Shown here: piece by piece, positions 37,006 through 45,904 of the stretch
How positions within the stretch are numbered: the stretch's first letter is position 1
Layout of the letters: each line of letters starts with the position of its first letter
Assembly: GCA_029251785.1 (NCBI GenBank)
Contig: JAQXCQ010000141.1
Location: 1-64,000, forward strand
DNA: 64,000 nt
Reading direction: 5' to 3'
From: Maricaulis sp.
GTDB taxonomy: Bacteria > Pseudomonadota > Alphaproteobacteria > Caulobacterales > Maricaulaceae
Notes under the pieces: model-generated
What the model saw: the letters and a program-made list of their open reading frames with translations, nothing else
What the model was told of the DNA's origin: nothing
Database searches by the model: none
Made by a program: the position numbers and the translations under genes

Positions 37006-38123
37006 AGATCCGTCTCCTGCTTGGCGCTTTGACGCTGCTGGTTGCGGCCTGCTCGCCACCGCAGATGGCTCCGACCTTTATTAGCGAGGGCAATCCAGCA
37101 CTGCTGAGCGAGTGGGGAATGATGCAGTCTGATGGGTCGCGCCTGACCCTCTCCGACGGCGTCATGGCCTTTGATCTCAATACGCCCTTGTTTACCGATT
37201 ACGCCCATAAGCAGCGCACAATCTGGATCCCAGATGGCCTGCAGGCCGAATATCGGGAGGGTGAAGTCCTCGACTTTCCTGTGGGAACGGTCATCACCAA
37301 AACGTTTTATTATCCGCGTGGTGAGAATAGCGATGAAGTTGTCCGCACAAATCAGAGGGCTGATGGGTGGCGTTCGGATGGACTCGTTCTGACCGACCTT
37401 CGTTTGATGGAAACGCGCATTTTGGTTCATCGCGAAGACGGCTGGACCGCCCTTCCCTATGTTTGGAATGCCGAACAGACCGACGCCCACCTCTCTCGGG
37501 CTGGACACATTCAGCGACTGACCCTGCTTTCTGATCGCCAGAACAGCCAGGATTTCGCCTATGTTGTACCGAATGCCAATCAATGTGCAGGCTGTCACGC
37601 CGTCAATAATACCACGCGGGAATTACTCCCCATCGGACCGGCCGCACGGCATTTAAACCGTGTCTATGAATACCCAGAAGGACCGGCAAACCAGCTGCAG
37701 ACACTCGTCGATGCAGGATATCTCGACACCTGGCCTGGCGGGGACCAAACACCTCGAGCCGCCGCTCTTTTTGACGCTATGGCACCACTCAACGAACGGG
37801 CGCGCAGCTATCTCGATATCAATTGCGCACACTGCCACAATCCTGTCGGCCCAGCGGACACGTCTGGACTGCACCTCAATTTCAACGCGCCACTTAATGC
37901 GAATCTCGGACTGTGCAAATTACCAATAGCGGCGGGCGGTGGAACGGGTGGCCGACACCACACGATCGTTCCCGGCCAACCAAACCTCTCTATCCTATTG
38001 TACCGTATGGAAATTATGGACCCCGCTTCGCTAATGCCCGAGCTTGGTCGGTCTACAGTACATGATGAGGGGGTCGCGCTGATTTCTGAGTGGATCTCAT
38101 CCCTCGAGGGAACTTGCGCGTAA
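37002..38123 (+). CDS. SO2930-family diheme c-type cytochrome lipoprotein (TIGR03806-like)
   Basis: The 373-residue protein starts with a TTG codon overlapping the previous stop, has a lipoprotein signal (lipobox VAAC, C17) and two heme-binding sites: CAGCH at 195-199 and CAHCH at 275-279. A late MDPASLMPELG segment offers candidate methionine ligands. An N-terminal domain of ~180 residues precedes the hemes. It should be attached to an envelope membrane and pass electrons in the periplasm, perhaps from a GMC-type or other dehydrogenase. Translational coupling to the beta-helix gene suggests a two-component unit. Confidence 0.9.
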   Translation: MKIRLLLGALTLLVAACSPPQMAPTFISEGNPALLSEWGMMQSDGSRLTLSDGVMAFDLNTPLFTDYAHKQRTIWIPDGLQAEYREGEVLDFPVGTVITKTFYYPRGENSDEVVRTNQRADGWRSDGLVLTDLRLMETRILVHREDGWTALPYVWNAEQTDAHLSRAGHIQRLTLLSDRQNSQDFAYVVPNANQCAGCHAVNNTTRELLPIGPAARHLNRVYEYPEGPANQLQTLVDAGYLDTWPGGDQTPRAAALFDAMAPLNERARSYLDINCAHCHNPVGPADTSGLHLNFNAPLNANLGLCKLPIAAGGGTGGRHHTIVPGQPNLSILLYRMEIMDPASLMPELGRSTVHDEGVALISEWISSLEGTCA

Positions 38124-38141
38124 ATCCGCTCGATCAAGGAC

Positions 38142-38170
38142 AAAAAATCGCGTCACAGGCGATATTTTTT
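38142..38170 (+). terminator. Terminator after the cytochrome gene
   Basis: AAAAAATCGC and GCGATATTTTTTG form an A/T-flanked stem around a 7-nt loop, 19 nt after the stop. The run of six T residues fits rho-independent termination. Confidence 0.7.
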
Positions 38171-38403
38171 GTTTTCAGACATTGAGGGCGCGAGGAAGTA
38201 TGGTTAGTCTTCGCGCCGGCGCATAGGGGAAGACAGTGTCGGCGGCTCGATATCAAGCGGCCTCAAAGCCTGCCCTCCCTATAAGAACGAGCTGTCCAAA
38301 TGCCCGGTATCAGGCAGTTGAGCGGGCCGCTTACATAAATCGCTATCGGGCGAAGTGTTTCGCCTGGTTTTCTATTGGTCGATATTATCTGGGGAAGATA
38401 ACA

Positions 38404-38727
38404 ATGACACTGACGACCCTCATGGCCTCCGCGGCCCTTTCATTCATGATTCACGATCCCGCTATGGACACATTGATCGCCAATGCGATCCAGGTTCAGG
38501 CCGGTGACGTGACCTACACCACATTCTTCGAGTCTGATGGCAGCTACACAACCGATGTCGGCATTACCGGCACCTGGCATGTGGATGGCGATCAGTTGTG
38601 CATCCAGCGCTCTAGTGGCGAGGGTGGTTGCCAGCCGCTGCAAGCTGATCTCAATGTTGGCGATAGCTGGTCAGGCATCAATGCCGCAACTGGTGCCACT
38701 GTGACCTACACCATCGTCACACGCTAA
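38404..38727 (+). CDS. Small predicted secreted protein
   Basis: The 107-residue product begins with a short hydrophobic stretch (MTLTTLMASAALSFMI) that could be a signal peptide. A beta-rich part follows (VTYTTFFESDGSYTTDVGITGTWHVDGDQLCIQ, then GEGGCQPL) with two cysteines likely to bond. It resembles small periplasmic lipocalin-like modules that begin with a glycine/Thr pattern, but I do not recognise a named family. The ATG at 38404 is chosen because GGGGAAG precedes it. It is monocistronic with its own terminator. Confidence 0.7.
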   Translation: MTLTTLMASAALSFMIHDPAMDTLIANAIQVQAGDVTYTTFFESDGSYTTDVGITGTWHVDGDQLCIQRSSGEGGCQPLQADLNVGDSWSGINAATGATVTYTIVTR

Positions 38728-38752
38728 TATTCAGCCCCGCACTGACAATAAG

Positions 38753-38781
38753 CCGGCAATCGAGAGATTGCCGGTTTTTTT
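38753..38781 (+). terminator. Strong rho-independent terminator
   Basis: CCGGCAATC and GATTGCCGG form a perfect 9-bp stem with a GAGA tetraloop, followed by seven T residues. It ends the small secreted protein gene and lies just before the stop of the convergent gene. Confidence 0.9.
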
Positions 38782-38788
38782 GTTTCGT

Positions 38789-40126
38789 CTATTCAACAAT
38801 ATTCTCGTCGATCTCGCGCGCAATCCGGATACCGATACTACTGGCTTTTGTTGTTAGCCCAATAGAGGAGCGGTTGGCTGATCGCGACACTTGCGGCGTA
38901 TCAAGCCATGAGCCGCCGCGCTGGACGCGGCGCGTGCAATCTCCGTTGCGGCGGGCACCGCCATTATCTGGCGCGCGGCGGTAATCATTCGCCCAGCAGT
39001 CCAGCGTCCATTCCCAGACATTGCCATGCAGATCAAATAAGCCAAATGCATTGGGTGCGAAGCTGCCCACCGGAGCCGGGCTGTAATGATCATCATCACA
39101 TTCGGCGCGGTCTTCATTGTCGGACCCGACCTCATCGCTGAAGGCGTCATCGGCGACATTGCCCAATTGGCAATCCCAGTCATTATTACCCGACCAGGCA
39201 TGATCGCTGCCGGCACGGGCCGCGTATTCCCATTCCGCTTCGCTGAGCAGGCGGTAGCGTTCTCCGGTATGGCCAGACAACCAGTCCACATAAGCCTGGG
39301 CATCATCCCAACTCACGCACGTTACCGGGTGATTGGCGGTCTGAATATGCCCGGGATCCTGCCACGTCACCGAGCGCTCATCCGTCCAGACATTATCGGC
39401 CCAAGTCTGACAACCCTCAGACATTCTGTAACGTGCATCATCGACAAACCGTTCGAATTCGCCGACCGAAATTTCGTATTTTCCGACGGCAAATGACGAA
39501 GCGAGAGGGACAGTCCGAACTGGCCCCTCATCACTGTCACGCCCGTATTCAGACCGACGGGAACCCATGGAAAACTCCCCGGCAGGCAAAACCACCATTT
39601 CCGGGCAATCTTCGCAATCGTGAAAGCTGGAGCCGACCGGTGTGCCGGTTTCCGCAAGGGTCTCAAAATCTGGGAGTTGATTGAGCTCGGCATTGCGCCG
39701 ATCGATCACGGCCTGCTGCTCAACTGCCTCTTCGGCGCGATGCTGACGGGTCGCTGGATCGCGATCCGCCTCGTCGTAAAATGCCAATGCCTTGTGATAG
39801 ACCTCGCCCTCACTTCCGGCGCGTTCAATGTAGTCGGCCAGCGGAGCCAAGGCCGCATACGCCTGCCCGGCTCGCAGCAGAGCCTTACCTTCGAAAAAAC
39901 TCAACATTGGTGGCAGCGGCTCATCGCGCTCGATATCATTGAGCTCGATTATGGTTTCTAGCACTAACGGCCAGTCCTCGTCGCCGTCGGCCAGCTCCAC
40001 GCGGCCAGACAACATGTCGAAACGCGCTTCATCGGAGAGCTGGGCGTGCGTGTTCGCCGGAGACAGCCACAACGTCAATGCCAGTGCCGATACGCTGATA
40101 GATTTGCTGGTGAAACTTGTTCCCAT
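38789..40126 (-). CDS. SUMF1/formylglycine-generating-enzyme-fold protein, exported
   Basis: The 445-residue protein has a signal peptide (ending NTHAQ), a helical TPR-like part (about 25-145: LPPMLSFFEGKALLRAGQAYAALAPL) and a C-terminal FGE-sulfatase domain (MVVLPAGEFSMGS, YEISVGEFERFVDDARY, VTCVSWDDAQAYVDWLSGHTG, LLSEAEWEYAARAG, GLFDLHGNVWEWTLDCW, VQRGGSW). The cysteine pair that makes true FGE catalytic is not present in the last block (TPQVSRSANR), so formylglycine formation is doubtful. Many other cysteines suggest disulfides. The ATG at 40126 follows GGGAG. Role unknown; family members also act as binding or serine/threonine-kinase-associated modules. Confidence 0.85.
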   Translation of the reverse strand: MGTSFTSKSISVSALALTLWLSPANTHAQLSDEARFDMLSGRVELADGDEDWPLVLETIIELNDIERDEPLPPMLSFFEGKALLRAGQAYAALAPLADYIERAGSEGEVYHKALAFYDEADRDPATRQHRAEEAVEQQAVIDRRNAELNQLPDFETLAETGTPVGSSFHDCEDCPEMVVLPAGEFSMGSRRSEYGRDSDEGPVRTVPLASSFAVGKYEISVGEFERFVDDARYRMSEGCQTWADNVWTDERSVTWQDPGHIQTANHPVTCVSWDDAQAYVDWLSGHTGERYRLLSEAEWEYAARAGSDHAWSGNNDWDCQLGNVADDAFSDEVGSDNEDRAECDDDHYSPAPVGSFAPNAFGLFDLHGNVWEWTLDCWANDYRRAPDNGGARRNGDCTRRVQRGGSWLDTPQVSRSANRSSIGLTTKASSIGIRIAREIDENIVE

Positions 40127-40348
40127 TATACGCACTCCCGGTCGCTGATCAGATGATCAGTTTGCGGCGGGTATCAAACCCTGACTCCGGCATTGTCGGC
40201 AAGCTGAGGAAGATTGGCGGGCAGCCGGATGGTTGCGCCTCAAATATTGGTCGACCCAATTCAATCCCAACCAAGACCGCACCATGTCCTTGTTGCTGGC
40301 ACATCGGGAGCTCAGCTACAGCGCCCGGTTACAATCCGGTGGGGGCGT

Positions 40349-40699
40349 TCAAACTTCAAACCCCGGCATTCTCGCCCACTCAGCTAGAGCATAAAATCCG
40401 GCTCCCATCGTCCCAGCTACTGAGAAGAACAGCCATCCCCAGAAGCCAAATTTGAATTCTTTCCGCCGCCACTCAAATTGAGTCTCACAAAACAAATGCA
40501 AGTAGAAAAACAAGGTCAAGGTCCAAACCCATCCAAGGAGAACTTCACCGACCCCAAGCCCAAACTTGAAGAGGATGAAATACGCTTCAAGTAGGACAAC
40601 GACAAAACACAAAACCGATAATATGAATTGACGAAAATTTGGGGGCGCGAATATGTGCCGAAATTCCTTAGGACTTTGATCAAGTTCCGGCTTGTTCAC
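40349..40699 (-). CDS. Small membrane protein, function unknown
   Basis: The 116-residue protein has three hydrophobic segments (FILSVLCFVVVLLEAYFILF, VLLGWVWTLTLFFYLHLF, FWGWLFFSVAGTMGAGFYAL) and no family I recognise. It would start with GTG at 40699, 3 nt after the peptidase stop, with GGGGAGTAGGGA upstream. It is probably the second gene of that operon. Confidence 0.6.
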   Translation of the reverse strand: MNKPELDQSPKEFRHIFAPPNFRQFILSVLCFVVVLLEAYFILFKFGLGVGEVLLGWVWTLTLFFYLHLFCETQFEWRRKEFKFGFWGWLFFSVAGTMGAGFYALAEWARMPGFEV

Positions 40700-40702
40700 T
40701 CC

Positions 40703-42088
40703 CTACTCCCCAAACGACCCTGCAGCGCCCGGGAAGACCACCGGCGTCTCCGACCCATCCAGCGCCACCGCTGAGACACCGAAATAGTAATTATCAATCA
40801 CCACATTCTCGAGCGTCCAGGTGTCGATCTGGCCGACGAAGCGGCTGTGGGTCCATTGATTGCTGTCGGTCAGGCGCCAGTGGACGCGGTAGCCGGCGAG
40901 GTTTTCTGCTGCCTCTCCGGTCGCCAGGGTCCAGCTCAGCGTCGTGGAGGGCTGCACAGCGCCTTCAATGGTGACGTTGGCGGGAAATGGCGGGGCATTG
41001 GCGATCTGGGCCATGACGGCGACGTTAAGGGATGTGAGCTTGGCGTTGTAGTCGAAATCTACACCGTCAATGGTGTCGCCATAGGTGATGCCGTCCTCAG
41101 TGCGCAAATCCTGGTGCTGACGGTTATAATGTTCGTGGGTTTCCATAATGCGGACACCGGGAATTCCCACCGCGTTAAACGGGCGGTGGTGACCGCCGCG
41201 ACCGAAACGGTCGAGGCGATAGACCATCATCACGTCCAGATTGGGAATGTATTGGTCGGCCGTGATGTCGACAAAGCGCGCCAGATTGCGCGATGGGCTG
41301 TCGACTTCGCCACCGGTGAAGCGGCGGGCACGGGCTTCTTCGGGCGTCTCAACATCGCGTGTTCCCTCTGAGAAGACGCGGGCGGTGGAATTGTCGATGA
41401 CGCCGTCAATGCCGGAGATATTGCCGATCATATCATTATTGAGCACAGCCTTGATGCGCCAGCCTTGCTCCAGCGCGTGGGCGGCAACGATCTGGCCGCC
41501 AAACAACCCCTGCTCTTCCCCCGCCAGACCGGCATAGATGATTGATCCGTCAAATTCAGATTGGCTGAGCACCCGCGCGGCTTCGATCACACCCGCCATA
41601 CCGGAGGCATTGTCATTGGCGCCGGGTGACAGGTCTGTGGAATTCATCGGGTCGGTGACGCGGCTATCTATATCGCCGGACATCACCACGTAGCGATCCG
41701 GATCAATACGCCCGCGCTGGATGGCGATGACGCTTACAACGTCAACCGGGTCAGGGATGCGCCGCTCTCCGGAAATAGTGTCGCTGACATACATAACCTC
41801 CAGGCAGCCACCACAAGCGGCGGAGATTCGCTCGAATTCCTCAAAAATCCAGGTTCGCGCAGCACCGATGCCCTGGGTTTCACTGACCGTGTCGGACGCG
41901 GTATGACGCGTGCCAAAGTCGACCAGGGTCTGGACATCTTCGTGCAAGCGATCCGCGGAGACGGCCGCGACATAATCATGTACAGCCAGCACTTCGGATG
42001 GCGGCGCAACACGACGCTCCTGCGCGTCGGCTCCACAGGCCGCCAAAACGGTCGCGGCACTCAGCATCAGAAATTTACGCAAGATCAT
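40703..42088 (-). CDS. M28-family metallopeptidase, lipoprotein
   Basis: The 461-residue protein has a lipoprotein signal (MILRKFLMLSAATVLAAC, C18) and the M28 zinc set: VMSGDIDS, GANDNASGMAGVIE (bridging Asp), AGEEQGLFG (Glu pair), LNNDMIGN and the late ETHEHYN histidine. The C-terminal ~90 residues look like a fibronectin-III-like domain (TTLSWTLATGEAAENLAGYRVHW). M28 enzymes are aminopeptidases or glutamate carboxypeptidases. The start is uncertain: GGGGAG abuts the ATG at 42088, and a TTG at 42106 is in frame. Confidence 0.85.
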   Translation of the reverse strand: MILRKFLMLSAATVLAACGADAQERRVAPPSEVLAVHDYVAAVSADRLHEDVQTLVDFGTRHTASDTVSETQGIGAARTWIFEEFERISAACGGCLEVMYVSDTISGERRIPDPVDVVSVIAIQRGRIDPDRYVVMSGDIDSRVTDPMNSTDLSPGANDNASGMAGVIEAARVLSQSEFDGSIIYAGLAGEEQGLFGGQIVAAHALEQGWRIKAVLNNDMIGNISGIDGVIDNSTARVFSEGTRDVETPEEARARRFTGGEVDSPSRNLARFVDITADQYIPNLDVMMVYRLDRFGRGGHHRPFNAVGIPGVRIMETHEHYNRQHQDLRTEDGITYGDTIDGVDFDYNAKLTSLNVAVMAQIANAPPFPANVTIEGAVQPSTTLSWTLATGEAAENLAGYRVHWRLTDSNQWTHSRFVGQIDTWTLENVVIDNYYFGVSAVALDGSETPVVFPGAAGSFGE

Positions 42089-42367
42089 CTCCCCAGAATA
42101 TTGCAAATTGGATTTGCCCGCAGTGTTTCGTGCGAGGCAGATGAGGTCAAGCCAGATGACCGGGACCCGCGGTCATCGAAATCAAGGTAAAACGCGGGCG
42201 AAAAGGTGAATTTGAAACTTGGCGCGCACGATCGCCGAACGTCCGACTCTCCTGTCTACGAAAGTGAAGTCGAAGAAAATGGGTCGGCCATGATTTAGAA
42301 TTACTCTGGATTGTAAGCCCGAAGCGAATTCGTGTAGGCGGCGCAAAACATGCAAATGGGGATAAAT

Positions 42368-42739
42368 ATGGATTTCATGGAAGCCGTTAGATCGGCATTG
42401 AAAAATTGGAATAATTTCCACGGTCGGGCACGCCGGAGCGAATTCTGGTGGTGGTATTTGGCAAGCATTCTAATCAGCATCGCCGCCGGTTTCCTGGATG
42501 GATTATTGGGCGGGAGCTTCATCATTGTTGCCGTGGTTTCGCTGGGTCTCATTGTCCCAAGTATCGCGATGTTCTTCCGCCGACTGCATGATACGGGGCG
42601 ATCCGCTTGGTGGATGCTGATCGGATTTGTACCACTCATCGGTTTGATTTTGCTTTACTTCTATATTCTCGACAGCGACGCTGGCGACAACGCCTATGGT
42701 CCCAGCCCAAAACCAGCAGCGCCAGGCGACCAGAGCTAA
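42368..42739 (+). CDS. DUF805 family membrane protein
   Basis: The 123-residue protein is a typical DUF805 member: MEAVRSALKNWNNFHGRARRSEFWWWYLA, then FFRRLHDTGRSAWWMLIGFVPLIGLILLYFYI. Three to four hydrophobic segments are visible. The function of this widespread family is unknown. GGGGAT lies 5 nt before the ATG. It is monocistronic and ends before a strong hairpin. Confidence 0.9.
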   Translation: MDFMEAVRSALKNWNNFHGRARRSEFWWWYLASILISIAAGFLDGLLGGSFIIVAVVSLGLIVPSIAMFFRRLHDTGRSAWWMLIGFVPLIGLILLYFYILDSDAGDNAYGPSPKPAAPGDQS

Positions 42740-42768
42740 CCACGCTATTTTGACCTTTGAACAACGGG

Positions 42769-42799
42769 CGGGAGCGAAAATCAGGCATTTTCGCTCCCG
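42769..42799. terminator. Strong bidirectional terminator
   Basis: CGGGAGCGAAAA and TTTTCGCTCCCG form a perfect 12-bp stem with a 7-nt loop, followed by TTTTATTT on the plus strand. It separates the DUF805 gene from the end of the long acyl-CoA operon. Confidence 0.9.
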
Positions 42800-42816
42800 T
42801 TTTATTTGCGTCCGCC

Positions 42817-43791
42817 TTAGGGTGTAATAATCACTTTGCCGATCGCCTTCCGACCGGAAAGCTGGCCGAAAGCGCCGAGAAAGTCACTCAGAGGATAGGA
42901 CCCGGCTACGTGGGGCTTGATTTTCCCGTCCTCGAACATCTCAAACAGCTCAGACATATTGTTGTAATGCGCCCCTGGGTCGCGCATCGCCCAGGCGCCC
43001 CAAAAGACACCCACGGCTGACGCGCCCTTGAGCAGGGTCAGATTAAGCGGGAGCTTGGGAATATCGCCGGCGGCAAAACCGATAACAAGGAAACGCCCTT
43101 CCCAGGCGATAGATCTGAAGGCCAGCTCGGCCAGATCACCGCCGACAGGGTCATAAATGACATCCGCACCCTGCTTGCCTGTCAGCTCTTTCATGCGAGC
43201 CTTAAGATCTTCCGTGGTGTAATTAATGCCCTCATCCGCGCCGTGGGCCTTTGCCGCGGCCAGCTTCTCGTCGCTGGAGGCGGCTGCGATGACTTTGGCT
43301 CCCATCGCTTTGCCGAGTTGAACGGCTGCTAGGCCGACCCCCCCTGCCGCGCCAAGCACCAGAAGCGTCTCGCCGGGCTGGAGCTTTCCCCGCTGTTTGA
43401 GCGCGTAATAAGTGGTGGCGTAAACCACGGTCAGGCCTGCACCTTCTTCGAAGGCCATGCTGTCAGGAATTTTTATGACGGCGCCAGCGGGCGCGGCGAC
43501 TTGTTCGGCAAAGGCACCCGTCAGTCCGTTGAAACAGACCCGGTCACCGACACTGACGTTTTTGACCCCGTCTGCGACGGCGGTGACGATCCCGGCCCCC
43601 TCACCGCCGGGTACAAAGGGAAGCGGCGGTTTGAACTGGTACTCGCCGCGCACGCAAAGCAGGTCCGGGAAGTTAAGCCCGGCCGCTTTCACATCGACCA
43701 TCACATGGGCGTCTGGCAGAAGCGGTGAGTCGATCTCTTCGACTTTCATGTCGGCCTCGGGACCAAATTCTCGGCAATACAGCGCTTTCAT
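42817..43791 (-). CDS. NADPH:quinone oxidoreductase family (zinc-free MDR) protein
   Basis: The 324-residue medium-chain reductase has the GroES-like N-terminus (GLNFPDLLCVRGEY, PFVPGGEGAGIVTAV) and the cofactor fold LVLGAAGGVGLAAVQLGKAMGA. Structural zinc cysteines are absent, as in the quinone oxidoreductase and acyl-CoA reductase branches. GAGGAA precedes the ATG at 43791. It is the last gene of the acyl-CoA operon, so an enoyl-thioester or ketone substrate is as likely as a quinone. Confidence 0.9.
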   Translation of the reverse strand: MKALYCREFGPEADMKVEEIDSPLLPDAHVMVDVKAAGLNFPDLLCVRGEYQFKPPLPFVPGGEGAGIVTAVADGVKNVSVGDRVCFNGLTGAFAEQVAAPAGAVIKIPDSMAFEEGAGLTVVYATTYYALKQRGKLQPGETLLVLGAAGGVGLAAVQLGKAMGAKVIAAASSDEKLAAAKAHGADEGINYTTEDLKARMKELTGKQGADVIYDPVGGDLAELAFRSIAWEGRFLVIGFAAGDIPKLPLNLTLLKGASAVGVFWGAWAMRDPGAHYNNMSELFEMFEDGKIKPHVAGSYPLSDFLGAFGQLSGRKAIGKVIITP

Positions 43792-43860
43792 AGTCAAATT
43801 CCTCGTTGGTCGCATCTTTGAACCGCAAAACCGGTTCCCACTTTTTCTGAAGCCGCTCGG

Positions 43861-45063
43861 TTAGGCGACTTCAAACAGGCCGGCAGCACCCATGCCACCC
43901 CCCACACACATCGTGCAAATCACGTATTTCACGCCACGACGCTTGCCCTCGATGAGGGCGTGGCCGACCAGCCGTGCGCCGGACATGCCATAGGGATGCC
44001 CGATCGAAATCGCTCCGCCATCGACGTTGAGGTTTTCATTGGGAATTCCCAGCTTGTCGCGGCAATATATCACCTGCACAGCAAAGGCTTCATTGAGTTC
44101 CCACAGGCCGATATCGTCCATGGTCAAGCCATTGGCCTTGAGCAATTTGGGAATGGCATAGACCGGGCCGATGCCCATTTCGTCTGGTTCTAGGCCCGCA
44201 ACAGCCATGCCGCGATAAATCCCCAATGGAGCCAGGCCGCGGCGTTCCGCGTCCTTGCGCTCCATCAGTACCGAAGCGGAGGCGCCGTCGGATAGCTGGG
44301 ACGCATTGCCTGCGGTGATGAATTTCCCCTCCTGGACCTTCATTCCGTCGTTGAAGACAGTTCGCAGTCCGGCGAGGTTTTCTGCCGACGTGCCGGGGCG
44401 GTTGCCCTCATCTTTTTCCAACGTCACGTCGATATCGGTGACTTCCTTGGTTTCTTTATTGAAAAATTTCATCGTGGATGGCAGCGGCACGATCTCGTCA
44501 TTGAAGCGTCCTGCTTCCTGGGCCGAATGAGTGCGGGCCTGCGACTGGGCTGAATATTCATCCATGGCTTCGCGTGTTATTCCATAGCGATCGGCCACGA
44601 TCTCGGCCGTCTCGAGCATCGACATGTAGAGGTCCGGCTTGTTGGCCTTGATCCACGGGTCCGCGGCGCGATGGTTATTCATGTGTTCGTTCTGGACGAG
44701 GGAGATGCTCTCCAATCCCCCGCCGACCGTTACTGTCATGCCATCAGATATGATTTGCTTGGCGGCGGTCGCAATCGCCATCATCCCTGAGGCACACTGG
44801 CGATCCATGGACATGCCGGCGACCGAGGCGGGAATGCCGGCGCGGATCAGGCTGTTACGGGCGGGATTGCGACCGCTAGAGCCTTGCTGCATGGCGCAGC
44901 CCATGACCACATCATCAATCTCGGCCGGATCAATGCCCGCGCGTTTAACCGCATGAGAGATAGCGTGCCCCCCCAATTCGGGTGCGGATGTGTCATTGAA
45001 CGCACCGCGATAGGCCTTGCCAATCGGCGTGCGGGCGGTTGAGACGAGGACGGCTTCGCGCAT
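43861..45063 (-). CDS. Acetyl-CoA acyltransferase / thiolase
   Basis: The 400-residue thiolase has the nucleophilic C90 in [25 protein letters not shown] with the catalytic histidine, and the second cysteine in [16 protein letters not shown]. It would cleave 3-ketoacyl-CoA at the end of a beta-oxidation cycle. It sits between the thioesterase and the quinone-oxidoreductase-family gene in the same operon. Chain-length preference cannot be read. Confidence 0.93.
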   Translation of the reverse strand: MREAVLVSTARTPIGKAYRGAFNDTSAPELGGHAISHAVKRAGIDPAEIDDVVMGCAMQQGSSGRNPARNSLIRAGIPASVAGMSMDRQCASGMMAIATAAKQIISDGMTVTVGGGLESISLVQNEHMNNHRAADPWIKANKPDLYMSMLETAEIVADRYGITREAMDEYSAQSQARTHSAQEAGRFNDEIVPLPSTMKFFNKETKEVTDIDVTLEKDEGNRPGTSAENLAGLRTVFNDGMKVQEGKFITAGNASQLSDGASASVLMERKDAERRGLAPLGIYRGMAVAGLEPDEMGIGPVYAIPKLLKANGLTMDDIGLWELNEAFAVQVIYCRDKLGIPNENLNVDGGAISIGHPYGMSGARLVGHALIEGKRRGVKYVICTMCVGGGMGAAGLFEVA

Positions 45064-45071
45064 GATAATTC

Positions 45072-45902
45072 CTATCCTGTTGCAGCGACGGATTCAGCCG
45101 TCGCTTTGTACCAGACGATTTGTTGGGTGGTGGCCAGCAAGCATCCGCTACGGCTCCACATACGGGCATGTTGATCATAAAACCCGCGATGCCCGCGGGC
45201 ACCGTCGGCTTCAATCAGCATGTAATCTTCACCGGCGGCTTCAAAGTCTTCGGTCGTCGCATGGACATAAACTGTCATCGAGACGGTCGCGAGCATGCCC
45301 GGCTTGCCCGTCGCGAAGAACAGACGCGGCGCGGGCGTGTCGGCCAAGGTAACAAGGGCTGCCGGATCGAGCGATCGACCGGGATCTATACGGACCCAGG
45401 CCGAGGATTGCATGGGCTGTTTGGATTGCTGGAAAGGCGGATTGACGGCCGGTCGGATTTCCAGGGTTTTGGTCCAGGGCATAGGAAGCTGGAAGCGCTG
45501 GCACGTCTCCGGCTCCGGGGCGTCGGGACGGGTGTGTTCCGTCCAGCTGACGGTCTCCCTGCGACGAGACAATACGGCCGTTGCGCGATTACCCAAAATG
45601 GTTCCATCTGCCGATTCAAGGCGGGCAGACCAAAATTGTGTATTTCGACCGCCACCGTCGCAATGGGTGATAATCCGAACCGGCCCCTCTTCGAGTCCGG
45701 CGATGAAGTCCGTCGTAACGGAAACTAATTCCATCCCGTCACCGGCAGCCTCGAGCAAGGCCTTGGTCAAAATACCCGCGCTCCAGCCGCCGAAGGGACC
45801 GATCAGGTTTTTGAATTCCGCACTGGCATCGGCGGCAAAGGTGACGGATTCATCCCCTCCACCTATGCGTTCGAGCGCCATGGATTGGTCGAGCAAATGC
45901 AT
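45072..45902 (-). CDS. Acyl-CoA thioesterase, double hotdog (TesB-like)
   Basis: The 276-residue protein has a first hotdog half ([36 protein letters not shown]) and a second half ([12 protein letters not shown]-like segment, [44 protein letters not shown]), as in TesB-like acyl-CoA thioesterases. It could release CoA from dead-end or surplus acyl-CoAs. It starts 2 nt before the SDR stop and lies inside the acyl-CoA operon. An internal ATG seven codons on is an alternative start. Confidence 0.85.
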   Translation of the reverse strand: MHLLDQSMALERIGGGDESVTFAADASAEFKNLIGPFGGWSAGILTKALLEAAGDGMELVSVTTDFIAGLEEGPVRIITHCDGGGRNTQFWSARLESADGTILGNRATAVLSRRRETVSWTEHTRPDAPEPETCQRFQLPMPWTKTLEIRPAVNPPFQQSKQPMQSSAWVRIDPGRSLDPAALVTLADTPAPRLFFATGKPGMLATVSMTVYVHATTEDFEAAGEDYMLIEADGARGHRGFYDQHARMWSRSGCLLATTQQIVWYKATAESVAATG

Positions 45903-45904
45903 AA

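Noticed and set aside
40268-40348. tRNA-like stretch in the gap after the FGE-fold gene
   Set aside because: GGTTACAATCC is loosely like a T-arm, but no matching acceptor stem, anticodon arm or D-arm can be built on either strand.
40686-40696. Half-match to the TGAACA operator (minus strand AGTGAACAAGC)
   Set aside because: Only one arm matches; it overlaps the GTG start and ribosome site of a small membrane protein gene, so it is most likely chance.
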